Assembly: GCA_009667805.1 (NCBI GenBank)
Contig: CM019063.1
Span: forward strand, 409,982,626-410,046,625
From: Leptobrachium leishanense
Lineage: Eukaryota; Chordata; Amphibia; Anura; Megophryidae
DNA: 64,000 bases
Reading direction: 5' to 3'
Shown: positions 31,678-42,493 of the stretch, in pieces
Position numbering within the stretch: the first letter of the stretch is position 1
How the letters are laid out: each line of letters starts with the position of its first letter
Translations under genes and position numbers: made by a program
The notes under the pieces: model-generated
What the model saw: the letters and a program-made list of their open reading frames with translations, nothing else
Databases searched by the model: none
Told to the model about the DNA's origin: nothing

Positions 31678-32100
31678 AGCAGGGACGGAACTACACCCAG
31701 GCCCTTGAGTCCAGGCGAGCCCACAATCAGCCAGCTGGGGCCCCGCCTGGGCCACTTGAGGCCCTGGCTGGGCCTCTCTGGTCCTGGCTAGGCCTCAGCT
31801 AGGGACCAGGGCTTCAGCTGGACCGCTCTTGTACCTTGAATTTTATTGTTGCGGGGCTGTGTGATACCATGATACACACCACACATCAGGGCAGTCATCA
31901 GTGGGTGACAGCCCATCATATGTTAAGGGGCCCAGTGGCTCAAGGGGGCCCTGACCCTGACCAAACGCTGTTTAACTTATTGAAGTGCCTCAGATGTAAG
32001 GCTCCTTCCATGCCACCCTGGACTGACCTGTCGGGATACCAGGAAATTTCCCGGTGGGTCGCAGCAAATGGGGACGGTAAAAGAACTCTGGCTAATTACT
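31678..32100. mobile_element. Possible hAT-type fragment
   Basis: Starts CAGGGACGGAACTACACCCA, a typical hAT-like terminus, followed by GC-rich repeats of GGCCTGGCTGGGCC type. No matching right end or target duplication is visible. Confidence 0.35.
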
Positions 32101-32959
32101 GAGGGAGCGAATAGTATAGTCTATATTTATTAGGAATAAATCCATTCTAATTAAGATATTCATTATTCTTAAATCGCTTAGATTACCACATTAATACCTA
32201 TTGAAAATTGTGTTCCTTTTCAAAGGTCTCGTATACTTATATTCCATTAAAATAACAATTTAAAATATCTCAGTTAAAATGCCATTTTTAAATATCTGTG
32301 CAAAATTATTTGTATAAAGTGCTAATGTTAAATATTAGTTTTTTATATTGTCCTTATATTCCATTAAAGTCACAATTTGAAATATCTCAAAGTGCTATTT
32401 TTAAACGTCTGTGCAAAATTATTTGTATAAAGTGCCTTTAACATTATCCTTATCAACCAAAACTTCCTCCATATATATTTCTCCATATGTATTATTGCTA
32501 TATGGACAAGCAGTGTTGTATAATTACATCAATAAAGTGCTAGTGTGTATACTAAAACTCTCTATAGATATTATGTGTTAGGCTATCTAAATCTATATAT
32601 AGGTGTGTGATAAACTCAGACTCTGTGTATTCCTATTTATACTACGTGCGAATATGAATTATACTGCCAGTATGTGTCTAATAAATAATTGTAATAATTT
32701 TAGAGTACTCCTCTTTTATTATAAAGTATTACATAATATTAATTAACTGGTCATACAAATCTAAAATACTATAGGTAATCAAATTTTATAATATGTGTAG
32801 TAATATGTTAAAAATAGGTTAAAAATAACAAATGAGAGGGGCGTGGCTTGGCTGCCGATGGTGATGGCCGCCTGAGCTGTTAGCTCCGCCACGAGTCATT
32901 GTAATCCGCTTACATCCGCAGACCCTGAGCTCCCCAGAGACACCTGGAGGACCCCCACG

Positions 32960-33955
32960 ATGCCGGCTACAAATAAATCGCCGAAACGCGGTAAGCAGCG
33001 GGATGGTTCAGTGGCCGCGCTGTTTTCCACGAAGAGGCCGGCGGCCTCGCAAGATGGCGGCCGCTCCTCTTCCCGCCACAAAACGCCGGTCTCGGAGGAC
33101 GAAATGTCGGACGGGAACCCGGCAGAAGCCAATACAACATCCATACTCACCCATATGTGGGAAATGCGCACATATCTGGCTGGGGAGATCGATAGGAGCA
33201 CGAAGATCATGCAGGCAGACCTCATGGCGCTAGGTACGAGAACGGCGGCGCTCGAAACCAGGGTTGATGACATGGCTGACGCACATAATGCGGTGGTGGA
33301 CGGCACAAATATGTTACTACGCAGAGTGGAGGACATTGAGATACAGATGGAAGATTTATCAAATCGAACGCGCAGAAACAACCTCCGCATAAGAGGCCTC
33401 CCAGAGGGAGCGGACGAGGGCTCCCTGGCTGATTTGGTGCGGGACCTTCTACGTCCCCTGGCCCCAGACTTACCAGAACAAGCGTGGATTCTAGACCGGG
33501 CACACCGCGCTCTGCGCGCTCGGAGGGCAGAGGATGAGCGCCCGAGGGACGTGATTGTTCGCTTCTTACACTACTCCACCAAGGAACTTATTCTGCGCAA
33601 TAATAGGGGCGCCTCCATTTCTTACGAGGGTACCCCCATTTTGCTCTTCCAGGATCTGACCCCAATAACGCTACAGCGTCGGAGGGAATGGAAACCCGTC
33701 GCAGACCTACTCAGAAACCACAAGATCCAATTCGCCTGGGGACACCCCTTGAAGATCCTGGCCTTCCTGGACGGCCGCACCCACGTTTTACAACCCCAGA
33801 TGGATCCGAGCAGATTCTTCAAAGCTCTTGGTATCACCCCCCCGGACGACTTCGAACTCCCGAACCAACATCCTATATCCCTGCAACATTTCTCCAGAGA
33901 ATGGAGAACCGTTGGTGGCAATGTGCGCAGTCGCTCTGGACGTGCCCCGACTTGA
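32960..33955 (+). CDS. L1 ORF1 protein (intact, 331 aa)
   Basis: The ATG at 32960 lies about 120 bases from the element's 5' end. The protein has a basic Ser/Lys-rich N-terminus (about residues 1-50), a coiled-coil region with heptad-like hydrophobics (about 55-130), the RRM-type core (NRTRRNNLRIRGLPEG, about residue 137) and a C-terminal domain (DRAHRALRARR, RPRDVIVRFLHY). L1 ORF1p is a trimeric RNA-binding chaperone that coats LINE RNA in the cytoplasm. Length fits the family and there is no internal stop or frameshift. Confidence 0.9.
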   Translation: MPATNKSPKRGKQRDGSVAALFSTKRPAASQDGGRSSSRHKTPVSEDEMSDGNPAEANTTSILTHMWEMRTYLAGEIDRSTKIMQADLMALGTRTAALETRVDDMADAHNAVVDGTNMLLRRVEDIEIQMEDLSNRTRRNNLRIRGLPEGADEGSLADLVRDLLRPLAPDLPEQAWILDRAHRALRARRAEDERPRDVIVRFLHYSTKELILRNNRGASISYEGTPILLFQDLTPITLQRRREWKPVADLLRNHKIQFAWGHPLKILAFLDGRTHVLQPQMDPSRFFKALGITPPDDFELPNQHPISLQHFSREWRTVGGNVRSRSGRAPT

Positions 33956-34534
33956 GGTGAGGTGCCCCGTTTTTCCTTTTTTGCGCCCTCCGGACAGCCC
34001 TTTTTTCCTGGGAAGGCACAATGGGCCATCAGCAGGTGCGTCCCGGGCGTGGACCGCACAATTCCTCCCCTCACCCCTTGCACCACCTCTCTGGGCCTCC
34101 TACGCCCGACGGCGATCCTCTCCCACCCCCACGATGACCCCGGGACTGCACGGAGGGACACAGGTGGCTGACGAGGACCCAGGGGGAGCCCCCTCTTTTC
34201 TTTTTTACAGGGTCTTACAATCCAATTAACACTCGTGGCGGGCGAGGTGGTATCCTGGACTCTCATGCTGGAGTCGAACTTTGGGTTACCTCCCCCCCAA
34301 TCCTTTTTTGCCTGGCGATATGTAAGCCCAGGCTACTTTTGGTTTCCTACTCGGAGGCCTTCTTTGTATATAGTTCTATTTGTTTGATGGTTTTAGTGTT
34401 TTTGTTCTTTTTCTTTTCTTTCTTCTCTTGTTGTTTTTCCACCAGGCTGCCCTTACGGGCTTGTTTATTGCCCCGGGATGGCACGGGATGTGGTACAGAA
34501 TCTTCTTTTATGCTTTCTTTGAAAATACCCCCCG

Positions 34535-37500
34535 ATGTCCGTTAAGATAACCTCCCTAAATGTGAAGGGCCTGAACTCCCCAAACAAGCGCCGCCTCCTA
34601 CTGCGCAGTCTTAAATCAGCTAAGTCAGACATAGCGTTTATTCAGGAAACACACATTAACAAAGTGGCCAAGGTCAGACTCACAGATCATATCTATACTG
34701 TGGCGGTATCGGCCCACTCAGTAGTTAAGCGCAATGGGGTGTCCATCCTCTTTCGGAAGACATGCCCCTTTAAGATTACATCCGAGGTGTGTGACAGCGA
34801 CGGTAGATTTGTCCTGGTGTCGGGGTCACTGTACGCTTCTACTTGTCATCTCATTAACATTTACGCCCCTAATGCACAATCCGAACAGTTCTGGACGGAC
34901 ATGATTACCTTGGTGGCCTCCCTTCCTCCTGGCATGGTGATTGTGGGCGGTGACATGAATGCGGTCCCCTGCGCGGCTGTTGACAGACGATCCCAGACAG
35001 GGACTGACCGGGCACCGGGACTTAGTGGACAGGATAGGGCTTTTTACACTTTCCTCAGACGCTCAGACTTACTGGACGCATGGAGGGTACTCCACCCTGA
35101 TGACAGAGATTTTACTTTTTACTCGGCTCCACACGGTTCATATTCACGCATAGACCTTCTTCTCTGCAACGCTGCTAGTATGGCCAGGGTGGTGCGAGCA
35201 GATATTCACAGTATTATGTGATCGGACCATGCAGACATTTCCCTACAGCTGGCTGTTCCTCAATCCTCTGGTCCGTGGAAGTGGAAGCTGAATGCCTCTC
35301 TTCTCCGCGACTCAGACGTTATTGCACAGACACGGGTGGCCCTTGACCAATATTTTACGGAAAACGCCTCAGAGGAGATGTCCCCGGCCACGGTTTGGGC
35401 TGCTCACAAAGCCGTGATCCGAGGCCATTTCATCAAAATAGCCACGTTTCGGAAGAAACAGAAACTTAGCTTGGCCCTAGATCTCCAAGCACAGCTTCAC
35501 CGTTTGGAGCAACAACACAAGGCGGATCCCACCCCCTCCGGGCTTGTCGCCCTCAATGAAGTCAGGAGAGCCCTGAAACAGCTCTTCCTAGATGACGTTG
35601 CTAAGTCCTTAACGTGGTCTAGGCGGACCTTCTACGAACAATCTAACAAATTAGACACACTCTTAGCGCGTAGCCTCAGACCTAGGGGGACTTATAAATC
35701 GATCTCCTCTGTCAGGGCGGGCGACGGGAGAGTGGTTACATCCCCCGACGCTATAGCTCAAGTTTTCACTGAATTCTACGACCGACTTTATAACCACTCA
35801 AGGGCCCAGGGGGAGGGGGCTGGCAGCGCCACAGGTGTGATTGATGACTTCTTAAATTCCACACGCTTGACCGCCCTCACCCAGGCCCAGTCTGACACTC
35901 TTGGGGAGCCGATTGCCATGCCGGAGGTTAGCAGGGCACTTGCCGGCCTGAACGGTATGAAAGCCCCCGGACCGGATGGTTTCCATGGAGGTTATTACAA
36001 AACCTTCAAGACAATCTTACTCCCACACTTGACCAATCTATTTAATGCGCTGCATGGGGAGACCCGCTTACACCCGGACATGACACTGGCCGACATAGCG
36101 CTGCTTCTGAAGGAAGGGAGGGACGCCTCGAGACCTGAAAACTACCGCCCCATCTCCCTCCTTAACTTCGATATTAAACTCCTGGCCAAAATCTTGGCGG
36201 ATAGACTGAATCCCATGTTGACCTCACTTATACATCCCGACCAAGTTGGCTTCATCCCCGGCCGACAGCTGTACGAGAATACGCGCCGAGGTGTCGACCT
36301 GGTGTGGTGGGCGGGATCGACTCGAACGCCTTCTCTGCTTCTTTCCTTGGATGCGGAGAAGGCCTTCGACAGGGTGAAATGGCCCTTTCTCTTTCGTCTT
36401 CTGGTACGACTGGGGTTACCTGACAATTTCATCAATGTGATTAAGGCCCTTTATGAAAATCCGAGAGCGCAGATTAAACTCCAGGGTGCCTCCCGTTCCC
36501 CTTTTACTATCTCGAATGGCACGCGACAGGGGTGCCCTTTGTCTCCGATCCTATTTGTGCTAGCTCTAGAACCCCTTCTAACGCGCATACGCCAATCCCC
36601 GCACATACAAGGTGTCCCTTTGGGCACCCACAGGTTCACAGTCTCGGCTTACGCAGACGACATCTTGCTCTCCCTGACGGATCCCCTACGGTCCATGCGC
36701 CACCTCCATGACTTGTTGACACACTATGGTACACTTTCAGGTTTTAAGGTCAACCTTACTAAATCCCAGGCGATGCCCTTACACATGTCACCAGAGATGG
36801 TAGCGGATATGGCATCCAGTTTCCGCATTCCAATTGTACGGACGTCTCTTAAATATCTCGGGGTTTCCCTGACTAGTGACCCCACACATTTGTTTTCTGC
36901 CAACTTCCCACCCGTGATACGACAGATTAAGAAGGACCTAGAGGACTGGACTGAGAAGCCGATCTCGTGGATCGGGAGGATCCACTCTGTTAAGATGAAT
37001 ATCTTGCCCAGGCTTCTGTTTCTTTTTCAAGCGCTGCCGGTGGCGGTCACCCGGAGGGACTTGGCAGGAATTCAATCTGCAATAGACACGTTCGTCTGGC
37101 AGAATAAAAGGCGGAGAGTAGCCCGTAAAATATTATATCGTCCTAAAACTAGAGGTGGTTTGGGTCTCCCTAACCTTTATATGTATTATTGCGCAGCACA
37201 ACTGGCGCAGGTGGTTGCCTGGCACGCACCGGTGGAGGACAGACGTTGGGTGACACTGGAGACTGCGCTTACCTCACCTGACCGCCCACACATGGCTCTG
37301 TGGCTACCCAGACCTTCGCGCCCCTTGCCCCGCACGGTTTGCCCGGCAATAGCCAACTCCCTGCGCATCTTTGACCTCGCCTGCTCCAAGTTCTCCTTAG
37401 CCACTACCCCGTCACCTATGACCCCGCTTTTCCGCAACCCGGCCTTCCCCCCAGGGATGAACCTTCCTGACTTCAAAACACTAGAGGCATCGGGACTAAG

Positions 37501-38335
37501 ACGTTTTGGAGACATATTGACCGGGGGTAAAAAGGTGACCTTTACAGACCTCTCCGCTAGGGCCTCACTGAGACCGTTTGACTACTTTCGCTTTATGCAG
37601 CTGCGGCATTATATAGATTCAGAGGCCTTGGTTCCCATAGCCAACACGCCCTTGAACTGGTTTGAGAAGCTCTGCTCTGCGGCGAGTGTCCCTAGAGGAC
37701 TGATTTCGACTATATATCATTCACTATGTTCCGGCTCCAAGGAATGGGGCGAGCTAGCCTATTGCGCTCGATGGGAGGCCGATCTGCAGGAATCATTGAC
37801 GGGGGATGAATGGGAGGAAATTTGGGAGGCTACGGCAAAGTCCTCTATTTGTGTCACTCACCAAGAACAATCCTTCAAAATGCTATTCAGATGCTACACG
37901 ACCCCTGTGCTCCTATGCAGGATGGGGAGAACTACTAGCGATTTATGCTGGCGCAACTGTGGATTACAGGGTACCTTTATCCACTTGTGGTGGGACTGCC
38001 CGAGGGTCAAGGAATACTGGGGGAAGGTGGGCCGTTTGCTGACTTCGATATTTCGCAGACCTGTTCATGCGGACCCCTGGGACTTCTTGCTCTCTCGGCC
38101 GAAACCTGGTTTCACGAACCCCGAGCAATCCTTACTACGTTGCATCCTCTTGGCGGCTCGCAGATCACTGGCTTCTCAATGGCTGTCGGATGTCCTGCCT
38201 ACTATGCGTCTCGTGAAGGCTAAAGTATCCGATGTGAGGCTCATGGAGGAACTGACAGCAATCGTACGCCAAACTCTTCCCAAATTTGAGAAAACTTGGC
38301 ATTTGTGGGAGGATTATTTGGGAGTTACAAGTTGA
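34535..38335 (+). pseudogene. L1 ORF2 (endonuclease-RT), one nonsense codon
   Basis: 1266 codons in one frame with a single TGA at 35219-35221. Endonuclease: NVKGLNSPNKRR, IQETHI, GGDMNAVP, then SDHADISL just after the stop, where Trp is expected before SDHA (TGG to TGA). RT: MKAPGPDGFHGGYY, YRPISLLNFDIK, DAEKAFDRVKW, GTRQGCPLSP, SAYADDILL (about 36645). C-terminal knuckle: CWRN...GTFIHLWWDCP. The stop removes the RT from the endonuclease fragment, so the copy is inactive as written, but every catalytic motif is present. No frameshift was seen. Confidence 0.9.
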
Positions 38336-38708
38336 AATGTCTATCTCTGGTACTCAATTAAGTTTGTAAAGCCTGGTTGGAAATGACCACCTTTTCCCCC
38401 CTTCTTCTCCCCCCTTTTTTTTCTTTCTTCTTTCTCTTTTCTCCCTCTCGTAATTTCCCCCACTTTTTTCTTACGCTGGGTTTGATTTATTATCAGTCTT
38501 TGTCTATACCCACTCTCAGATGGGGTTACGATTTGGCACCTGTCAATTGTTCTCTGTATTTTCATGCGCTTGATGAAAATGTTGGTTGTGCCATGTTCTG
38601 TGTAAAAACTCATAAATAAAGAATTTAAAAAAAAAAAAAAATAACAAATGAGAGATTTCTCTCCCAATAAATTAACTACCTCGATAAAAATAGAATGGAA
38701 GTAGATTC

Positions 38709-39130
38709 TTACAAAAAGTGCACAATCTCAAAATCATCGTTCAAGCCATTCGGGACTAATGTACCGTTTTCAAAAATCGATCTCATCTCCTCCTTTCCTA
38801 ATTTATTAATAATATCCTCTTCAATCTCTACCTTTTTAATCTGTTTGATAGCCCAAAATTTTAGACCTACAGGAGAACTACTGTGATGAATTTTAAAATG
38901 TAGAGAAACTGAATGTTTCTCAAATTTGTTTCTAATATTTTTAGCATGTTCATTTATTCTGACATTAAGAGCCCGCTTTGTTCGACCTATGTATCTTAGG
39001 CCACAAGGGCATTCCAGCATATAGATTACATTTCTAGAACAACAATTTAAGATACCCCCTATTTCCGCTGTTTTGTTCCGTTTTTGATTGAAATAGGAGC
39101 CTGTATATTTCTTTTTATTTCCCGTAGATC
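38709..39130 (-). pseudogene. PLE A GIY-YIG endonuclease domain
   Basis: On the minus strand: Cys-rich linker (FYQCGLCLACRSTGN, about 39160-39115), then YMLECPCGLRYIGRTKRAL and NVRINEHAKNIRN, ending EIVHFL and TAG at 38709-38711. This nuclease domain is required for PLE integration. It is nearly the same protein as the plus-strand copy at 20045-20491. The frame differs from that of the RT upstream, so at least one frameshift lies between 39373 and about 39300. Confidence 0.85.
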
Positions 39131-39373
39131 TACAAGCTAGACATAGTCCACATTGGTAGAAGCCTTCCTTAAGTCCAAAATTTTTTTTTGAGATGTCCTT
39201 CTTTCTAGTTTTACTGTGAACTAAGCTAGACTTAACATTTTTAGTTCCTCTAAAGACTATTTTGTGTGTCGCTCTTATGTATTGCTTTAGATCACCATCA
39301 TTTAATAGAACATGCCAGTGTTTATTAATTTTTTTTTGATATTGTTAGCCTTATCATTGAAATCACAGATAAA

Positions 39374-40301
39374 TCAAACTTCTCCCTCTTCCTTCTGGGT
39401 CCTAGGTTTATACCTTAATAAATCATTACGATCTTTCAGCATAATATCAGAAATAGTATTGTCCAAATCTGCTTCTTTGTAGCCCTTTTCCACAAAGTCT
39501 TTCTTCATGTTATCCGCCTGTTCTTTAAAAATTTCTGTATCTGTGCAACTATGTCTCAAGCGGATAAATTGACCCTTAGGGACACCCCTAAGCCATGTGG
39601 AGTGGTAGCAACTAGTATAATCAATGTAGGTATTCGTATCTACATCTTTGAAAAATGTTTTGGATTTAATACAGTCTTCCTCTATATAGATTTCTAGATC
39701 AAGGAAATTTATCCTCTGTGTATTCCAATTATTATCTAACTTAATGCCCCACTCCACCTGGTTGAGGCTATCCAAAAATATTGTCAGATCCTCCTCTTCT
39801 CCTCTCCAAATGAAAAAAATATCATCAATGAATCTCTTATAGGCCTGGATGGTTCCCTGCACCCAGCTACGCGAACCGTAGACAAACAAGGTTTCCCAAG
39901 CTGCCATATATAGGTTGGCGTAGCTGGGCGCAAACTTAGTACCCATCGCATTACCTCTTAGCTGGATGTAGAAATCCTCTTCAAATCTAAAGTAATTATT
40001 CTTTAATATGAACTTAACACTCTCCAAAGTGAAAGACATCTGCTCGCTGCCTAGTAAATTAGATTTGGAGATTTCTTCCTCCAATTTCACCAAACCCAAC
40101 TCATGGGGTATATTGCTGTAAAGCGCGTTAACATCACACGTTACCATGATGTCACCTTCTTGCCAGACTATATCTTTCAATGTCTGCAGCATGTTTAAAG
40201 TGTCTTTTAAATATGACGGAATAGTACGTACGATGGGTTGGAGGATGGTGTCCACATATTCTGATAAATGGCTAGTTATAGATTCTATGCCGGCTACTAT
40301 A
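39374..40301 (-). pseudogene. PLE A reverse transcriptase, 5'-truncated
   Basis: The frame covers RT from VAGIESITSHL onward: TCDVNALYSNIPH (motif A region), LRGNAMGTKFAPSYANLYMA (motif B), YKRFIDDIFFIW (motif C, catalytic DD, about 39845-39810) and FLDLEIYIEED. PLE RTs are the telomerase-related class. The N-terminal RT part is missing at 40301. The frame ends EEGEV and a stop at 39374-39376. The leading residues upstream of 40301 belong to the Tc1 fragment and are not PLE. Confidence 0.88.
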
Positions 40302-40303
40302 TA

Positions 40304-40634
40304 CCCATGACGAATGGGCGAAGATACCCGTAGATCGCTGCAAGACACTTGTGTCAAGCTATGCTTCACGTTTAAAAGCTGTTATAACTGTAAAAGGATG
40401 TTGTACTAAGTACTAAGATTGAATGTCACTTGGGGGTTGAATAAAACTGATAATGATGTGAGCACAGAAAAGACATTTGTGGTTATTTCATTATAAATGT
40501 TATGTTATATTTGTCTGACCTACACGTGCCTCTTTGATTTAATTGTAAGCAAGATGACTGAATGATCAAAATCAATGTCAAACTGGCCAAAACACTCAAT
40601 TTCAGTGGGGGTTGAATAATTTTGAACACAACTG
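40304..40634 (+). pseudogene. Tc1 transposon fragment: transposase C-terminus and one terminal repeat
   Basis: Encodes the transposase tail ([20 protein letters not shown]...VKGCCTKY) and the terminal inverted repeat ending ACACAACTG at 40634, followed by TA. It is the reverse complement of 53641-53970 and forms the outer end of the left inverted-repeat arm. Confidence 0.85.
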
Positions 40635-40636
40635 TA

Positions 40637-41156
40637 TATATACACTGTATATATCAGTTCAAGTATGAGTGACCTTCTATGTTATCAGATAAACTTGTAA
40701 GATGAAGGAGCTGCCAAAATATATTGGCAAGCCACCTTACACCAAAGCTGTTATTAACCTGGAGTCCATAGGACTCCATCCAGATATGCACAAGCTTGTT
40801 TAAGATAAGCACGGCTTTGCACAGGGTCAGCCGAAGGACAATAGGAACTATCTGCTGCCAGTTTCCTTCTGCAAGGGGCAAGAGGAGCCATGGAATCAGA
40901 GGTACTTTTTTTATAAGTGTTAAGTGAATACCATCTCCTCATTGTCTGGCTAACAGCATGCCAACCTGCCGTAATAGCTTAGCTGCATGCAAAGTTTGTG
41001 TCTCAGCTGGACTAACAGGAAGAGCGGTTATTGTTAATGAGTGAGCTGTCAAGTATAGCAGCCCCACTTGTCAACACTAAATGGATCACTTGGAAAACGG
41101 TCCACTGACAAAAACATACAATCACATACTTTGAATTATAGCCCTCCAGCCAACTT
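40637..41156. other. Unique segment shared by both inverted-repeat arms
   Basis: About 0.5 kb of non-coding sequence between the Tc1 fragment and the PLE. Its reverse complement lies at about 53133-53640. Short ORFs in it are not convincing. Confidence 0.7.
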
Positions 41157-41970
41157 GTAATTATTCTTTAATATGAACTTAACACTCTCCAAAGTGAAAG
41201 ACATCTGCTCGCTGCCTAGTAAATTAGATTTGGAGATTTCTTCCTCCAATTTCACCAAACCCAACTCATGGGGTATATTGCTGTAAAGCGCGTTAACATC
41301 ACACGTTACCATGATGTCACCTTCTTGCCAGACTATATCTTTCAATGTCTGCAGCATGTTTAAAGTGTCTTTTAAATATGACGGAATAGTACGTACGATG
41401 GGTTGGAGGATGGTGTCCACATATTCTGCTAAATGGCTAGTTATAGATTCTATGCCGGCTACTATAGGCCTGCCAGGGGGTTTAACTGGATTTTTGTGCA
41501 CTTTTGGGAGGATGTAAAAATGTGGTGTCCTTGTAAATTTCATGGATAGATATTCAAACTCAGCTTTGTTCAGAATACCCCTATCTAGACCCTCTTGAAG
41601 GAGAAGTTCCATCTTGTGTCTTATGTCTTTGACTGGATCAGACTTTAATTTACCATAAGTCTGGTCATCATTTAAAATGCGCATGACCTCCTCTTGATAT
41701 AGTTCTTTAGATAAAATAGCTGTCCCGCCGCCTTTATCGGCGGGTTTTATAACTATATTGGAGTCTTTTTGTAGATTTTTAAGGGCCAAATTTTCTTCCT
41801 TAGTCAGATTATAATGATTAATTTTTGTAGACATCTTTTCTACATCCCTCATGACTAATTTTTCAAACACCTTTATCTCATCAGAGATCATGTGGCGTGG
41901 AAAAATTTTTGACTTGTTTTTTAAATTGGTATGTATAGTGGGGGTACAACTTTGTAAGATGTCCCTTTCT
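41157..41970 (-). pseudogene. PLE B reverse transcriptase, middle part
   Basis: Minus-strand frame from FPRHMISDEIKVFEKLVMRD through KPADKGGGTAILSKELYQEE, FYILPKVHKNPVKPPGRPIV and TCDVNALYSNIPHELGL, ending ILKNNY at 41157. These are the early RT motifs of PLEs. The catalytic DD motif is missing because the element stops at the junction with unique DNA. Upstream coding continues at 49573-49913 beyond the L1. Confidence 0.85.
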
Positions 41971-42493
41971 GTTTTGTTTTATAATTCAAAATTTTTATTC
42001 AGGAAAAATTGAAGTCAAGAACATACAGTAGTATACGTATAAACAGAGAAAGAGTAATACACTATACAAAGTTAGAAATATATCAGTATATGAATGTAAA
42101 TAAGAGAAATTAAGTACAAAAAAAAAAAAAAGAGGGATAGAAAAAACAAAAGGGAGGAACCCCCATTGCAATTCCAGAACCAGGTAGCAAGTATGGCAGA
42201 TCACACTCCTTACCACCCCATACCTCTAGAAATCGAGAGTACAGAGCCAGATGGAAGGCCAGAGGGCCGCTATCAAGTTACCCAGCCAAAAGGAACTAGA
42301 AGAGAGAGAGGAAAAGGAGTGAGAGAGAGAGGAGGTAAAGACGAGGAAAAGAAAGGGGAGAGAGAGAAGAGAAGAAGAGAAAAAAAAAAAACAACACACA
42401 CACACACAGGACGAGGACATTACTGTACAAGGCCTACGTATCTCCGTGAACATAGAGCTCCCTCTCGTCAGGTCATCTTGGTGGTAGATAGGG

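Larger units (their letters stand above)
32839..38636 (+). mobile_element. Full-length L1/Tx1-clade LINE number 2
   Basis: The target duplication ATAACAAATGAGAG (up to AAAAATAACAAATGAGAG with tail A residues) lies at 32821-32838 and 38641-38654. The 5' end begins GGGCGTGGCTTGGCTGCC, then comes an ORF1 with no stop, a 579-bp spacer, an ORF2 with a single stop, a pyrimidine-rich 3' UTR (38380-38480) and an A tail from about 38624. The 5' end resembles that of L1 number 3 (GGGGCGTG). It is the best-preserved L1 in the window. Confidence 0.9.
32103..40301 (-). mobile_element. Penelope-like element A, 5'-truncated, with an L1 inserted in its 3' UTR
   Basis: In sense (minus) order: partial reverse transcriptase from 40301, Cys-rich linker and GIY-YIG endonuclease (39130-38709), then AT-rich 3' UTR to about 32103, interrupted by the plus-strand L1 at 32839-38636. 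The 5' boundary lies at GGCTACTATA (about 40301), where PLE sequence gives way to a Tc1 fragment; two bases of filler are present. The left (3') boundary is approximate because the UTR has no clear terminus. Confidence 0.75.

Noticed and set aside
33622..34266. Minus-strand ORF of 214 codons across the L1 ORF1 end
   Set aside because: Antisense to an intact ORF1 and its spacer, with no motif.
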